From Deltaproteobacteria bacterium (lineage in GTDB: Bacteria; Myxococcota_A; Polyangia; GCA-2747355), in contig JACKDQ010000005.1 of NCBI GenBank assembly GCA_020633415.1, positions 1 to 64,000 of the forward strand: 64,000 nucleotides of DNA, read 5' to 3'. The position numbers were made by a program, and so were the translations under genes. Below the pieces are notes generated by a model. The model was not told the origin of the DNA, ran no database searches, and worked only from the letters and a program-made list of their open reading frames with translations. Position 1 is the stretch's first letter. Each line of letters starts with the position of its first letter. Positions 17,429 to 26,205 of this stretch are shown in pieces.

Positions 17429-18900
17429 TGGCTGGTATCGGCTTCGAGCTACGGCGCATCCTTGCCGAAGACACCTACAGCAGCATGGTCAAGGGCTACC
17501 TCTACGCCACGGTGATCAGCGCCGGCCCATGGTTGCTCTCGGTGCTCTGCCTCGGTGCACTCGGGATCTTCACGATCTCGTTTATGGGATTTGCCGACCG
17601 CCAGCTATTTGCCTCGACGATGGTCTACGTTTACGCCGCCTCGCTGCTCGGCACTGGTGTGAGCCAGCTGATCATTACGCGCTTTTTGGCGGACAAACTC
17701 TACCAAGGAGAGACCGCCGCGCTATGTGAGTCGCTGTTGCCGGTGATGGTGGTTACACTGGCGACGCAGCTTCCGCTGGCGATCATCGGACTCTGGGGAA
17801 CGCCGCTGCCTTTTGGCTATCGTCTGGCAACGTCGGCTACCTTCCTCGTGATCAGTCTGATCTGGCAGACGATGACGTTCATCTCAGCTTCGCGCGACTA
17901 CGCCGTGATCGTCTTTTCCTTTGCCATCGGCGCCGGTGTAAGCGTTGCCGGCGGTCTGCTGTGGGGGCGTCAATACGGCGTCGTCGGCTACATGATGGGT
18001 TTCGGTCTGGGGCAGTTTTGTATCTTAGCGCTCCTTTTGACCAAGGTGCTCCGCGAGTTCGGCATGCCGACGCGCCTGGAGTGGGGCTTTTTGCGCTACG
18101 CGGGCAAGTACCCCCAGCTGGTTGGCATTGGGTTGTTTTACAACGCGAGCATCTGGGTCGATAAGATCCTCTTCGGCCTATCGCAATACGGTCGTCTCAC
18201 CGCAGAGCGCTTTCCGACCTACACCCACTACGATAGCTCGATGTTCTTGGCCTTCGCCGCGATGGCACCGGCGATGGCGATTTTCTTGGCTCGCACCGAA
18301 ACCGAGTTTGCGGACGCCTACAAGCACTACTACGACGACATCTTTTTTCGCCGGCCCTACGACCGCATCCTGCGCTCGAAGGCAGCGATGCTCGGCATCC
18401 TCAAACGCTCGTTTGTTGACCTGGTCAAGATTCAGGGGTTGGTCACGCTGCTATTGGTCTACTTCGCAGACGATATCCTCAAGGCGCTCTCTCTGCCGTA
18501 TAGCCAAACGGCGATCTTTCGCTTTGCCTTGATCGGAGCTTTTCTGCAGGTGTTGATGCTGTTCATCCACATCGTCCTGCTCTACTTCGATTTGCGTGGC
18601 ACGGTGCTCGGTCTGACGCTGTTGTTTTTCGTCGCCAACGCCGCGCTGACCGCTCTATCGATCGCATTGGGGTTTACCTACTACGGCGCCGGTTTTGCGG
18701 TGGCCGCAGCCTTCAGTCTGCTCTGCACCACGCTCTACCTCTACGGGCGGCTGGCCGACCTTGAGTTCATCACCTTCGCTCGCCGAAAAATCGTGGGACA
18801 GCAGGGTGCTCGGCGGCGCGATCGCGCGCGTCCGGGCGGAATGTATGGGCGCTATTTGCCCTGCCCCGGTGATGACAAACGGCTGGCGCCACGACGATGA
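17428..18900 (+). CDS. pelG: PelG polysaccharide transporter
   Basis: 490 aa; its ATG overlaps the pelF stop (TGATG). The N-terminus MAGIGFELRRIL is the PelG signature. About twelve hydrophobic helices extend to about residue 455 and place it in the MVF/PST flippase superfamily. It forms the inner-membrane conduit for the polymer made by PelF. The C-terminal tail is basic. It overlaps the next gene by 4 bases. Confidence 0.95.
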   Translation: MAGIGFELRRILAEDTYSSMVKGYLYATVISAGPWLLSVLCLGALGIFTISFMGFADRQLFASTMVYVYAASLLGTGVSQLIITRFLADKLYQGETAALCESLLPVMVVTLATQLPLAIIGLWGTPLPFGYRLATSATFLVISLIWQTMTFISASRDYAVIVFSFAIGAGVSVAGGLLWGRQYGVVGYMMGFGLGQFCILALLLTKVLREFGMPTRLEWGFLRYAGKYPQLVGIGLFYNASIWVDKILFGLSQYGRLTAERFPTYTHYDSSMFLAFAAMAPAMAIFLARTETEFADAYKHYYDDIFFRRPYDRILRSKAAMLGILKRSFVDLVKIQGLVTLLLVYFADDILKALSLPYSQTAIFRFALIGAFLQVLMLFIHIVLLYFDLRGTVLGLTLLFFVANAALTALSIALGFTYYGAGFAVAAAFSLLCTTLYLYGRLADLEFITFARRKIVGQQGARRRDRARPGGMYGRYLPCPGDDKRLAPRR

Positions 18901-20903
18901 GATGGCTCCTGCCGATATCGATCTTGATCGCGAGCGTGGCCAGCGTGGGTGCGACACCCCGCTGGCACCACGGTAGCATTGCTTACAGCGAGCCATCGGG
19001 CAGCAACCTTTACCTCGAACTCAAAACCGCCTCCGGCAAGGTGATCGGCGTCGAGCTGCTGCCGCAGGTGCGGCGGGTCTGGAGCGTACGCCTGGCACAG
19101 GGGCAGCAAATTGCGGTGCGCGGCAAGCAGCTCAAGGGTGATAAGTCGGTCGCCTTTGTGATCGAGGTCGATCAGCTCGCGGATATCAAACTCGCGGGCG
19201 GCAAGCGTCGGCGCCTCGTCGGCGCCGCTGTCACTCGGTCAGCTGCGCGCGGGCCGGTCGTCACATTGGCCGGCATCGGCCTTTGGCCGCCGGTCACCTC
19301 CGCGATAATCGAAAAGAAGATCGTTCGTGCTCATCGCGACGGTGTCAAACGGTTGGTGATCGACGTCGGCCTGACCGAGCGCTGGCGTTCCTACCAAAAC
19401 CCGGCCCCAGCGCTAGAGGTGATCGCACGCGCCACGCGCATCGCCAAACGGCTAGGCCTGAAGACAGCATTCTATTTTCCGAGTTTCGAGTTGCGGCGCG
19501 AAGGCTGGCGCGGACGAGGTGCGCGCCTTTCGCGGTTGGCGGCGCCCTGGGCGCAGCACTGGCACGGTGGTGGGCCGGTCTACTTGACACGTTTTACCAA
19601 GCAGGAGTTTTGGAACAAGCCGGGCGACGAAGCGCTCTGGGTTTGTCCCAATAGTCCCTGGCGCGCGCGCTTTGCCAAGTTGCTGATCGCCGCAGCGCAG
19701 CGCGGTGTCGAGACCTTCTTCGTTGACGTGCCCTATTTCCGTGCTAGCGGCAAGCGCTTGGCGTGTGGCTGTCGGCACTGTCGGCGCCAATTGTTGCAAC
19801 GAACCGGTCAACCGCTCGGCGCGTTGCGACAAAGTCCGGCCGGGCGGCTGCGTCTTTTGCGTTGGCGACAAGCGACGATTCGCCGCTTTCTCGCCGAACT
19901 CCGCGCCCAACTGCGCCGTGTCAATCGCCGCGCGCGGCTCGTCGTCGAGGAGTACCCTTCGTCGGTCAAAGATGGTCCACGCCAGACCGGCTTTGAAGCC
20001 GGTGAGCTACGCGTTGGCGATGTGGACTGGCTGGCCCACGAGTACTCGGCGCAGCAAGGCCGCGCCGCTTTTGACGCGGCAGCCCAACGTGACCTGCTGC
20101 TGACACTCAAGCTCTACCGCGGGCTCGATGGGACTCGTCCGAGCTGGGTGCTTTCGTATGCCCGCACGGTCGCCGAATCCCAACGTAGCGCGGCGATTCA
20201 TCTGGCAGCCGGAACCTCCTTTTGGGAGACCAAGGCACCGGAGATGACCGACAGCAGCGTAAGCTACGCGTGGCGCCGTCGACTCAACGCTTGGTTGTCG
20301 GCGTACCACAAGGACTTGGCGTACTGCCGCAGCGTCGCCAACGTCGCCGTGGTCTATTCTTCTCGCTCGCGTCTCGTCGACGAGAAGCACTTTTACGCGC
20401 TCCGCGAAACGCAGCGTCTGCTTCACCAGCACAATATCGCCTACCATGTTGTTCCGATCGGCGATGCCAGCGCGCTGCGCCGCTATCCAATGATCCTCTT
20501 GCCGCAGCTGACTGTGCTCGACCCCGTTGAGCTGCGAACACTCTCGGCGCTGACGTCTCGCTTGGTTGCTATCGGCTCCAGCCCCGCCGGTTTGCGCGCG
20601 GGACGCAGCGCGCGCTCCGCGATGGAAGCCGTGGCCACCATCGACAGCGTGCCAGTGATCGTCGAGGGGGGCCCGCTGCTGGCCCAGATCTGTCGTGGTC
20701 CCCAAGGCGCGCTCGACCTTCGCCTGGTCAATACTGCTGAGCGACCGCAGACCGCGCGGATTCGCTTAACCGGAAAGGCGCGCAAGGTTCAGTCGCTGCC
20801 GTTTCTCGGCAAGTGGCGTGGCCTGGGCATCAAGCGCGACGGCAGTCAGTTGATCATCACGACTCCGGTCAGGCAGATGCAAGTCGTTCGGGTGTTTCAG
20901 TGA
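18897..20903 (+). CDS. Exported putative glycoside hydrolase attached to the pel operon
   Basis: 668 aa with a signal peptide (MRWLLPISILIASVASVGA). After a small beta domain (about 20-120), residues about 130-450 look like a TIM barrel of the GH10/GH42-like hypothetical hydrolase type: KRLVIDVGLTERW, LKTAFYFPSFELRREGW, VETFFVDVPYF, RLVVEEYPSS. A CxCRHC pair (about 282-288) follows the VDVPYF strand. Residues about 480-580 resemble the amidotransferase-like trimerisation domain of GH42 enzymes. It is not a standard pel gene, but its overlap with pelG and the next gene argues for a role in polymer processing. Confidence 0.65.
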   Translation: MRWLLPISILIASVASVGATPRWHHGSIAYSEPSGSNLYLELKTASGKVIGVELLPQVRRVWSVRLAQGQQIAVRGKQLKGDKSVAFVIEVDQLADIKLAGGKRRRLVGAAVTRSAARGPVVTLAGIGLWPPVTSAIIEKKIVRAHRDGVKRLVIDVGLTERWRSYQNPAPALEVIARATRIAKRLGLKTAFYFPSFELRREGWRGRGARLSRLAAPWAQHWHGGGPVYLTRFTKQEFWNKPGDEALWVCPNSPWRARFAKLLIAAAQRGVETFFVDVPYFRASGKRLACGCRHCRRQLLQRTGQPLGALRQSPAGRLRLLRWRQATIRRFLAELRAQLRRVNRRARLVVEEYPSSVKDGPRQTGFEAGELRVGDVDWLAHEYSAQQGRAAFDAAAQRDLLLTLKLYRGLDGTRPSWVLSYARTVAESQRSAAIHLAAGTSFWETKAPEMTDSSVSYAWRRRLNAWLSAYHKDLAYCRSVANVAVVYSSRSRLVDEKHFYALRETQRLLHQHNIAYHVVPIGDASALRRYPMILLPQLTVLDPVELRTLSALTSRLVAIGSSPAGLRAGRSARSAMEAVATIDSVPVIVEGGPLLAQICRGPQGALDLRLVNTAERPQTARIRLTGKARKVQSLPFLGKWRGLGIKRDGSQLIITTPVRQMQVVRVFQ

Positions 20904-21289
20904 GCGCCAGGCCAACCTTCACGCTCGCGTTGGTTGCCAACTCCGATCGCGCAGCCTTTCCCGGTCGCCGCTACCGCGCCCTGCGCGATGCTGGACATGA
21001 GGTCGTACCGGTGGACCTGGCTGGTTCGCGATACGTCCAAGGTGACGAAGCCTTCGCCACTCTTTCGGCAGTCCCTCAGCGCCTGGACGGCGTGGTCGTC
21101 GAGCTGCCGCCGTCCCGTATCCTACCGCTGCTAGACGAACTGGTTCGACTCGGCATCAGCAAACTTTGGCTGACAAATGGCGTCGGACCTGAGTTGTCCG
21201 CGCACTGCCAAGCGCGTGGCATCGAACTCGGCAAGGCCAAAGACCTCCTCCCTCGCCGCAGCTGGTGGCGACGGGGGGATGGAGTTTGA
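20900..21289 (+). CDS. CoA-binding domain protein (YccU-like)
   Basis: 129 aa from a GTG at 20900 overlapping the previous stop (GTGA). The pattern LALVANSDRAAFPGRRYRAL, AGHEVVPVDL, DEAFATLSAVP, LDGVVVELPP and GISKLWLTNG follows the CoA_binding_2 Rossmann fold closely. These small cytosolic proteins bind CoA or a nucleotide; their role is mostly unknown. It is the last gene of the pel operon and converges with the genes at 21360. Confidence 0.72.
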   Translation: MSARPTFTLALVANSDRAAFPGRRYRALRDAGHEVVPVDLAGSRYVQGDEAFATLSAVPQRLDGVVVELPPSRILPLLDELVRLGISKLWLTNGVGPELSAHCQARGIELGKAKDLLPRRSWWRRGDGV

Positions 21290-21359
21290 CATTGCGGCGT
21301 TACCTGCGGGTATGGCACCAGACATCGCGTTTGCCTGACCCCGCTGAGACAGTCGTAAA

Positions 21360-21779
21360 CTATTCCATTCGTGGTCCTCGCACGCGCTTGAGGATCAACC
21401 ACAAAAAGAGCCAACAAGCGAGCGCCTGACCAATGCCGCCAATGGCGGTCAGCCAGAAGAAAAGTGGCTCGTTGATCCAGGGGTGAAAGAGCGAGCGCAG
21501 CAAGATCCCGCCGTTGAGCAGAGCAAAGAGTGTCCAGCCTGCTCGATCCGACGGCCATTGGTTGCCCGGCGGCCGTGGAAACATCCAAAGCGCCACGCCA
21601 ATGATCATCTGCATCACGGTGCCGACCAATAGCAGATGGACGTGGACCGAACGCCATTGCAGTGCCCAGGCGAGCTCGGGAATGCGATAGCCGAGCATCA
21701 TCAGCGCGCCGAGAGTAATGCCGAGGGCGAGACAGAGCAGCGCACTCTTGATCATCCAACGAATGTAAGCTGCCTTCAT
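21360..21779 (-). CDS. Four-helix membrane protein, heme-copper-oxidase-like
   Basis: 139 aa with four hydrophobic helices (about 8-30, 42-65, 78-98, 105-130). The second holds RSVHVHLLLVGTVMQMIIGV, a His pair preceding a long helix that resembles part of a heme-copper oxidase subunit I or related NO-handling membrane proteins. It overlaps the NnrS-like gene by ATGA, so the two are co-translated. A role in the NO/N2O pathway is inferred from context. Confidence 0.6.
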   Translation of the reverse strand: MKAAYIRWMIKSALLCLALGITLGALMMLGYRIPELAWALQWRSVHVHLLLVGTVMQMIIGVALWMFPRPPGNQWPSDRAGWTLFALLNGGILLRSLFHPWINEPLFFWLTAIGGIGQALACWLFLWLILKRVRGPRME

Positions 21780-23251
21780 CGGTTGGTTTGGCTTTCTGGG
21801 TGGTTGTGCGCAGATTGTGCTGTTGTGCGGGTGGCGCGGATCGCGGAGATGACGACGCTAAGTAGGAAGGCAACGATTGCCAGCGCATTGCCCATACCTC
21901 CCCAACGGCGCATGGCGGCCGATCCGCCAAAGTCGCCGAGCAGCCGGATCAGCAGGGAAAGATGAAGCAGTGCGAGCGGCAGGTAGAAAACACGAGTAAA
22001 TCGCACGCCGACGCGGAGAACGGCAGGGAGGATGATCGGTGCGTGGCCAAAGATCATCGAGAAGACGAAACCGACAAAGAAGGCGTGAAGCGACCCGTCG
22101 TAGCCGCTGCCAGCGACCTGCGGACCCGCATAGAGCAGCCAAGCCGCGCAGCACGCGAGCCAGAGATATCCGCTTAGCAGGCAGACCGCCACATAGCGGG
22201 TCAGCCCAGCACGGCGGATTGTCTGGCGAGCGATATCGTTGGCACCCAGCCAAGCGGCGATGCCAAGGATTCCGCCGCCGATGATGTAGTTTGCAAGGTG
22301 TGGCCAAATACCTGAGGTCGCAACTCCCAGCATGAACACGGTTAGCGCAGCAGTGAAGGCGGGTAGTGCCCACTTCGCGCGCGGCTTGAGACGGCTGAGT
22401 TCGAGCCGTTCGCCAGCGATGGTCAATAGCAAAAACGCGACCCACCACCAGACCAGACGGAAGATCGGCCAGTTGAGCGTCCACAGCGTGCAGCCCACGG
22501 CTAGAGCGAGTGCGCCGGCCGCCATCGTTGCGGTAAACAAGGCGCGCTGTTGCCAGATGATCTGCAATGACACCGCCGTCAACAGCCAACTGCCAATCGT
22601 AACAACCGGTTTTGCAAATTCCGCGGGGGCTCCAGCGAGCAGTAGCAGCGTGCCGACGCCCGTCAAGATAGGCGCGATAAAGCCCCAGAGGCGACTCAAA
22701 GCGACGGCACGCTCAAGACCGATCAACGTGCCGAGAAAACCGGCGACCATCAATGCTCCGTGGTCTGCCGCAACTAGCGGGGAGCCGATCGGTATCGCGA
22801 AGCCGAGGCGCAGCAACCCGGCAACGAGGCCAGTGATCAGCCCAATGCCAGCCATCAGCAAGAGCGGCAGGCGGCGCCATAGCGGGCCGTGGACTCCTTT
22901 TGCTGGGGGGCGTTGGTCTACGACCCTGCGCGGCTGTTTGCGGGTGGTCCCGGCGGTCAACTGTTGGCGTGCAGCATCGGACATGCGCTGTGGTGTCCAC
23001 GGTGGTTCCCAAACCAATGCAACATCGACCTGTTCGAGGTTGGGCAACGCAGCGCGGATCGCTGCTTCGGCGTTGGCGGTGAGCAGCGACCCGAGCGGAC
23101 AGGCGCGGGTGGTCATCGTCATGCGGACATCGACCCGCGCATCCGAGAAGTCGATCGCATACACCAGTCCGAGGTCAAAGATGTTGATACCGACTTCGGG
23201 ATCGATCACCAGGCGAAGGGCCTGCTCTACGATGTGCTTGGTTGGAGTCAC
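21776..23251 (-). CDS. DUF59 (MIP18/PaaD-like) domain fused to NnrS-like membrane protein
   Basis: 491 aa from GTG 23251, which overlaps the stop of the Rrf2 gene (GTGA). Residues about 1-95 are a DUF59 domain: LRLVIDPEVGINIFDLGLVY and the Cys in TTRACPLGS, as in Fe-S assembly factors. After a basic linker (about 100-135) comes a membrane part of about twelve helices with HGALMVAGFLGTLIGLERAV and SLHAFFVGFVFSMIFGHAPII, matching NnrS heme-copper membrane proteins of NO metabolism. Fusion of the two domains is unusual. Likely role: NO stress or metal-centre maintenance. Confidence 0.78.
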   Translation of the reverse strand: MTPTKHIVEQALRLVIDPEVGINIFDLGLVYAIDFSDARVDVRMTMTTRACPLGSLLTANAEAAIRAALPNLEQVDVALVWEPPWTPQRMSDAARQQLTAGTTRKQPRRVVDQRPPAKGVHGPLWRRLPLLLMAGIGLITGLVAGLLRLGFAIPIGSPLVAADHGALMVAGFLGTLIGLERAVALSRLWGFIAPILTGVGTLLLLAGAPAEFAKPVVTIGSWLLTAVSLQIIWQQRALFTATMAAGALALAVGCTLWTLNWPIFRLVWWWVAFLLLTIAGERLELSRLKPRAKWALPAFTAALTVFMLGVATSGIWPHLANYIIGGGILGIAAWLGANDIARQTIRRAGLTRYVAVCLLSGYLWLACCAAWLLYAGPQVAGSGYDGSLHAFFVGFVFSMIFGHAPIILPAVLRVGVRFTRVFYLPLALLHLSLLIRLLGDFGGSAAMRRWGGMGNALAIVAFLLSVVISAIRATRTTAQSAHNHPESQTNR

Positions 23252-23718
23252 TTGGGCTTTGATTTGCAAGGCGTGAGGGCATCGTGTCGCTCGGCGTTGT
23301 CGAGCACATTGGCGAATGTTGTATTGCGTGCCCATTGCATGAACGACGTATCAAAGGCTATGCGGATCGCGTGTAGCGGACAGGGCGCGTTGGCATTACA
23401 TTCGCCCCAGCCGAAAGCGCAGGAATCATCCGGTAGCGAGCCGACGGCGCTCAGTACGTCGGCCACCGTAATCTCGGCGGCGGGCCGCGCCAGGGCAAAG
23501 CCACCATGATGTCCGCGTTGGGACCGCAGCACGCCCTCAAGTACCAAACGACGCAAGACCTTCGGCAGGTAGTGGGGCGGTACGCCGGTGGTCTTCTGGA
23601 TGTCATGGGCGCGAAACGGTCTGTCGGCGCCAATGCGCGCCAGCTCCGCGACGATCCGCAGCGCGTAGCGAGCCGTGTGGGACATCAGGCCGGTGCCGTA
23701 GCTTTGGGGCTTGCGCAC
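23248..23718 (-). CDS. Rrf2 family regulator, NsrR-like
   Basis: 156 aa from GTG 23718; ATG 23685 (MSHTARYALRIVAELAR) is the alternative. A winged helix (about 12-80) with RGHHGGFALARP and the three-Cys Fe-S loop DDSCAFGWGECNANAPC identify the Rrf2 class; NsrR members bind a NO-sensitive [4Fe-4S] or [2Fe-2S] cluster. It is divergent from the cytochrome-nosZ operon and coupled to the DUF59-NnrS gene, which suits an NO-responsive repressor of both. Confidence 0.85.
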   Translation of the reverse strand: MRKPQSYGTGLMSHTARYALRIVAELARIGADRPFRAHDIQKTTGVPPHYLPKVLRRLVLEGVLRSQRGHHGGFALARPAAEITVADVLSAVGSLPDDSCAFGWGECNANAPCPLHAIRIAFDTSFMQWARNTTFANVLDNAERHDALTPCKSKPK

Positions 23719-23730
23719 AGCTCAATATTG

Positions 23731-23742
23731 GACAAATATGTC
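23731..23742. promoter_or_regulatory. Candidate operator between rrf2 and the nos operon
   Basis: GACAAATATGTC is a 12-bp inverted repeat (GACA/TGTC arms) 13 bases upstream of the Rrf2 start, in the 94-base region shared with the cytochrome c gene. Its place suits an Rrf2-type autoregulatory site. It is not a canonical NsrR or FNR box. Confidence 0.3.
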
Positions 23743-23812
23743 GCTTAATTCAATGGAGCAATCTGTCCGTTGAGTTGGTAAGTATAAAGAAAAGAAGATT
23801 CAGAGGGTTTCT

Positions 23813-24208
23813 ATGTGCCGTTCAGCGTTTCTAATCATCGTGGTGCTAGGTTGTGTCCTGTGGGGAGGGTGCAAGAGGGAAACAGACTCGGCGGCGAAGA
23901 CGACGCAAGGTACTGGTGTCGCAGACGTTGCCGGGGCCAAGGCGATCTTTAGCGGTCGCTGTGTTGCTTGCCACGGAAACACCGGCGCCGGTGATGGGCC
24001 GGGTGCTGCGGCGCTCAAACCGAAGCCGCGCGCCTTCGCCGACAAGGCTTGGCAAAAGAGCATCACGGACGAGCAGATCAAACAGACGATCGTCGCCGGG
24101 GGATTGGCGGTCGGCAAGAGCGCGCTGATGCCCGGAAATCCCGACCTCAAAGGAAAGACGGCGGTGCTCAACGGTCTGGTGCAAGTGATCCGCCAGTTCG
24201 GCAAGTAG
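23813..24208 (+). CDS. Monoheme cytochrome c lipoprotein of the nos operon
   Basis: 131 aa. Lipoprotein signal (FLIIVVLGCVLWGGC), short linker, then a class I cytochrome c with heme site CVACH (about residues 50-54) and a distal Met in SALMPGNPD. An AGAGGG ribosome site precedes the ATG. Small cytochromes c accompany many nos clusters and are thought to pass electrons to NosZ. First gene of the operon, 55 bases before nosZ. Confidence 0.88.
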   Translation: MCRSAFLIIVVLGCVLWGGCKRETDSAAKTTQGTGVADVAGAKAIFSGRCVACHGNTGAGDGPGAAALKPKPRAFADKAWQKSITDEQIKQTIVAGGLAVGKSALMPGNPDLKGKTAVLNGLVQVIRQFGK

Positions 24209-24263
24209 CGACGTTCCACGTAGGGCGTGATGCGTTGTGACAGAACGCGCAGGAGGAAGAACA

Positions 24264-26198
24264 GTGAACAGTGAAAGAGACAGACGTGACGGCGATGCAG
24301 TAGAGGAACTTTCCTCGCAGGAGATGGAGGCCCAGGCCAGCGGCGCGAGTCGCCGAACGTTCATTACCACCGGTGCGCTCGGCATTGCCGGCGCATCGCT
24401 ACTGGCGGGTTGCAAGGAACAAACCGGTAGCGGTGGGGCGACGGGTGCTGCATCGCACGCTGCTAGCGGTCACGACAAGGCGGTCGTCAAGCCCGGGCAA
24501 TTGGACGACTACTATGGCTTCTGGAGCGGTGGTCAATCGGGAGAGATCCGCATTATCGGCATTCCTTCGATGCGTGAGCTCAAACGTATTCCGGTGTTCA
24601 ACCGAGATGCCTGCACGGGTTGGGGGGTTACTGACTTCTCCAAGGAATTGCTAAAAGGAAAACACTCGGGTGACACCCACCACGTGCACCTTTCGTACGA
24701 CGGCGGCACCTACGATGGCCGCTACGTTTACGTCAACGACAAGGCGCAAGCACGGCTAGCGCGCGTCAACTGCGAAACGATGGAAGTCGATAAGGTCACG
24801 GAGATTCCCAACTCGCAGGGGACCCACGGGATCTTTCCTCAGCGCCACAAGACGGGCTACGTGTTCTGCAACGCCGAGTTCCGAACTCCGCCCGACAACA
24901 ATGCGGCAACAGCGGCGGACGCTAAGGGCTATGGCGCGATGCATACCGCTATCGATGGCGAGACGATGGAAGTCAAGTGGCAGGTGCTTGTCGAAGGCAA
25001 CATGGACCTCTGTGCCACCGACTACAAGGGGCTCTACTCTTTTGCGACCTGCTACAACCTCGAAGGCGGCGTGACGCTCGAAGAGATGATGAAAAACGAT
25101 CGAGACTGCCTCTACGTCTTCAACATCCCAGCGATCGAAGCGGCAGTCAAAGCGGGTAAAGGCAAGACGTTCGGTAAGTCCAAGGTGCCGGTGATCGACG
25201 CACGCGGCGCCGACAGCGAGTTCGTTATTCGCGTCCCCGTCGCTAAGAGTCCTCATGGGGTCAATGTCGATCCGACTGGCAAGTACGCGGTTTGCTCGGG
25301 CAAGCTCTCGCCCACGGTAACCGTCGTCGACATCGACAAGTTAGCCGACGTGTTCGCCAAAAAGATCAAGCCTGCTCAAGCGATCGTCGCCGAGCCGGAA
25401 GTCGGCCTTGGCCCGCTACACACGGCATTTGACGGCCGCGGTAACGCGTACACCTCGATCTTCATTGATTCGGTGGTCACCAAGTGGAACATCGCCAAGG
25501 CGATCGCTGAGTATAAGGGTCAGGCTGTGAAGAAGAGCCAGGCCGTGGTGCAGAAACTCGACGTGCACTATCAGATCGGTCACATTAACGCCAGTATGAG
25601 CGAGACTAAGGACGCGGATGGGAAGTGGCTGATCGCGCTGTGCAAGTTCTCCAAGGACCGCTTTTTGAACGTTGGTCCGCTCCACCCGGAAAACGATCAG
25701 CTGATCGACATCAGCGGCGAGAAGATGGAGCTCGTCCATGATGGGCCGACCTGGCCGGAGCCTCATGACGCGGTGATCGTGCGCAAGGATCTGATCCACC
25801 CGAAGAAGGTTCAATCGCGTACTGATGACCGCTTCAAGACCTACGCCGCTTGGGCCAAAGAAGACGGTGTCGACCTCCTCCGAGACAACAAGATCGTGCG
25901 AAAACCTGGATCCGTTCGCATCTACATGACGAGTTTGGCCCCGAAATTTGCGACGACCGAGTTCACGGTCAAGAGCGGTGATCGGGTGCAGGTGATCGTT
26001 ACCAACATCGACCGAGTGGAAGACCTCTCCCATGGTTTCTGCATGTCGCACCACGACATCAACTTCCTGGTCAACGCACAGGACACCCAGAGTGCAACGT
26101 TTGTCGCCGGCGCTCCTGGTGTGTATTGGTACTATTGCCCTTGGTTCTGTCACGCGCTGCATCTTGAGATGCGCGGGCGGATGATCGTCACGGCGTAG
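24264..26198 (+). CDS. nosZ: Nitrous-oxide reductase NosZ
   Basis: 644 aa from GTG 24264, chosen for AGGAGG 8 bases upstream. Reduces N2O to N2 in the periplasm. All seven CuZ His ligands are visible: H139/H140 (THHVH), H188 (GTHG), H331 (PHGV), H386 (PLHT), H440 (IGHIN) and H501 (EPHD). The CuA site has H590, C625, W627, C629, H633 and M636 (CPWFCHALHLEM). The N-terminus has a twin-arginine motif SRRTFIT and a lipobox LLAGC, so it may be a Tat-exported lipoprotein. Complete and apparently functional. Confidence 0.97.
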   Translation: MNSERDRRDGDAVEELSSQEMEAQASGASRRTFITTGALGIAGASLLAGCKEQTGSGGATGAASHAASGHDKAVVKPGQLDDYYGFWSGGQSGEIRIIGIPSMRELKRIPVFNRDACTGWGVTDFSKELLKGKHSGDTHHVHLSYDGGTYDGRYVYVNDKAQARLARVNCETMEVDKVTEIPNSQGTHGIFPQRHKTGYVFCNAEFRTPPDNNAATAADAKGYGAMHTAIDGETMEVKWQVLVEGNMDLCATDYKGLYSFATCYNLEGGVTLEEMMKNDRDCLYVFNIPAIEAAVKAGKGKTFGKSKVPVIDARGADSEFVIRVPVAKSPHGVNVDPTGKYAVCSGKLSPTVTVVDIDKLADVFAKKIKPAQAIVAEPEVGLGPLHTAFDGRGNAYTSIFIDSVVTKWNIAKAIAEYKGQAVKKSQAVVQKLDVHYQIGHINASMSETKDADGKWLIALCKFSKDRFLNVGPLHPENDQLIDISGEKMELVHDGPTWPEPHDAVIVRKDLIHPKKVQSRTDDRFKTYAAWAKEDGVDLLRDNKIVRKPGSVRIYMTSLAPKFATTEFTVKSGDRVQVIVTNIDRVEDLSHGFCMSHHDINFLVNAQDTQSATFVAGAPGVYWYYCPWFCHALHLEMRGRMIVTA

Positions 26199-26205
26199 CT
26201 CGGGC

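Noticed and set aside
22332..23276. 314-codon plus-strand frame
   Set aside because: It is the complement of the DUF59-NnrS gene, whose membrane helices and motifs are clear; the plus frame is Ser/Pro/Arg-rich noise.
23731..23790. Canonical FNR or NsrR box before the cytochrome c gene
   Set aside because: Only a short GACA/TGTC palindrome is present; the TTGAT-N4-ATCAA and long NsrR patterns are absent.
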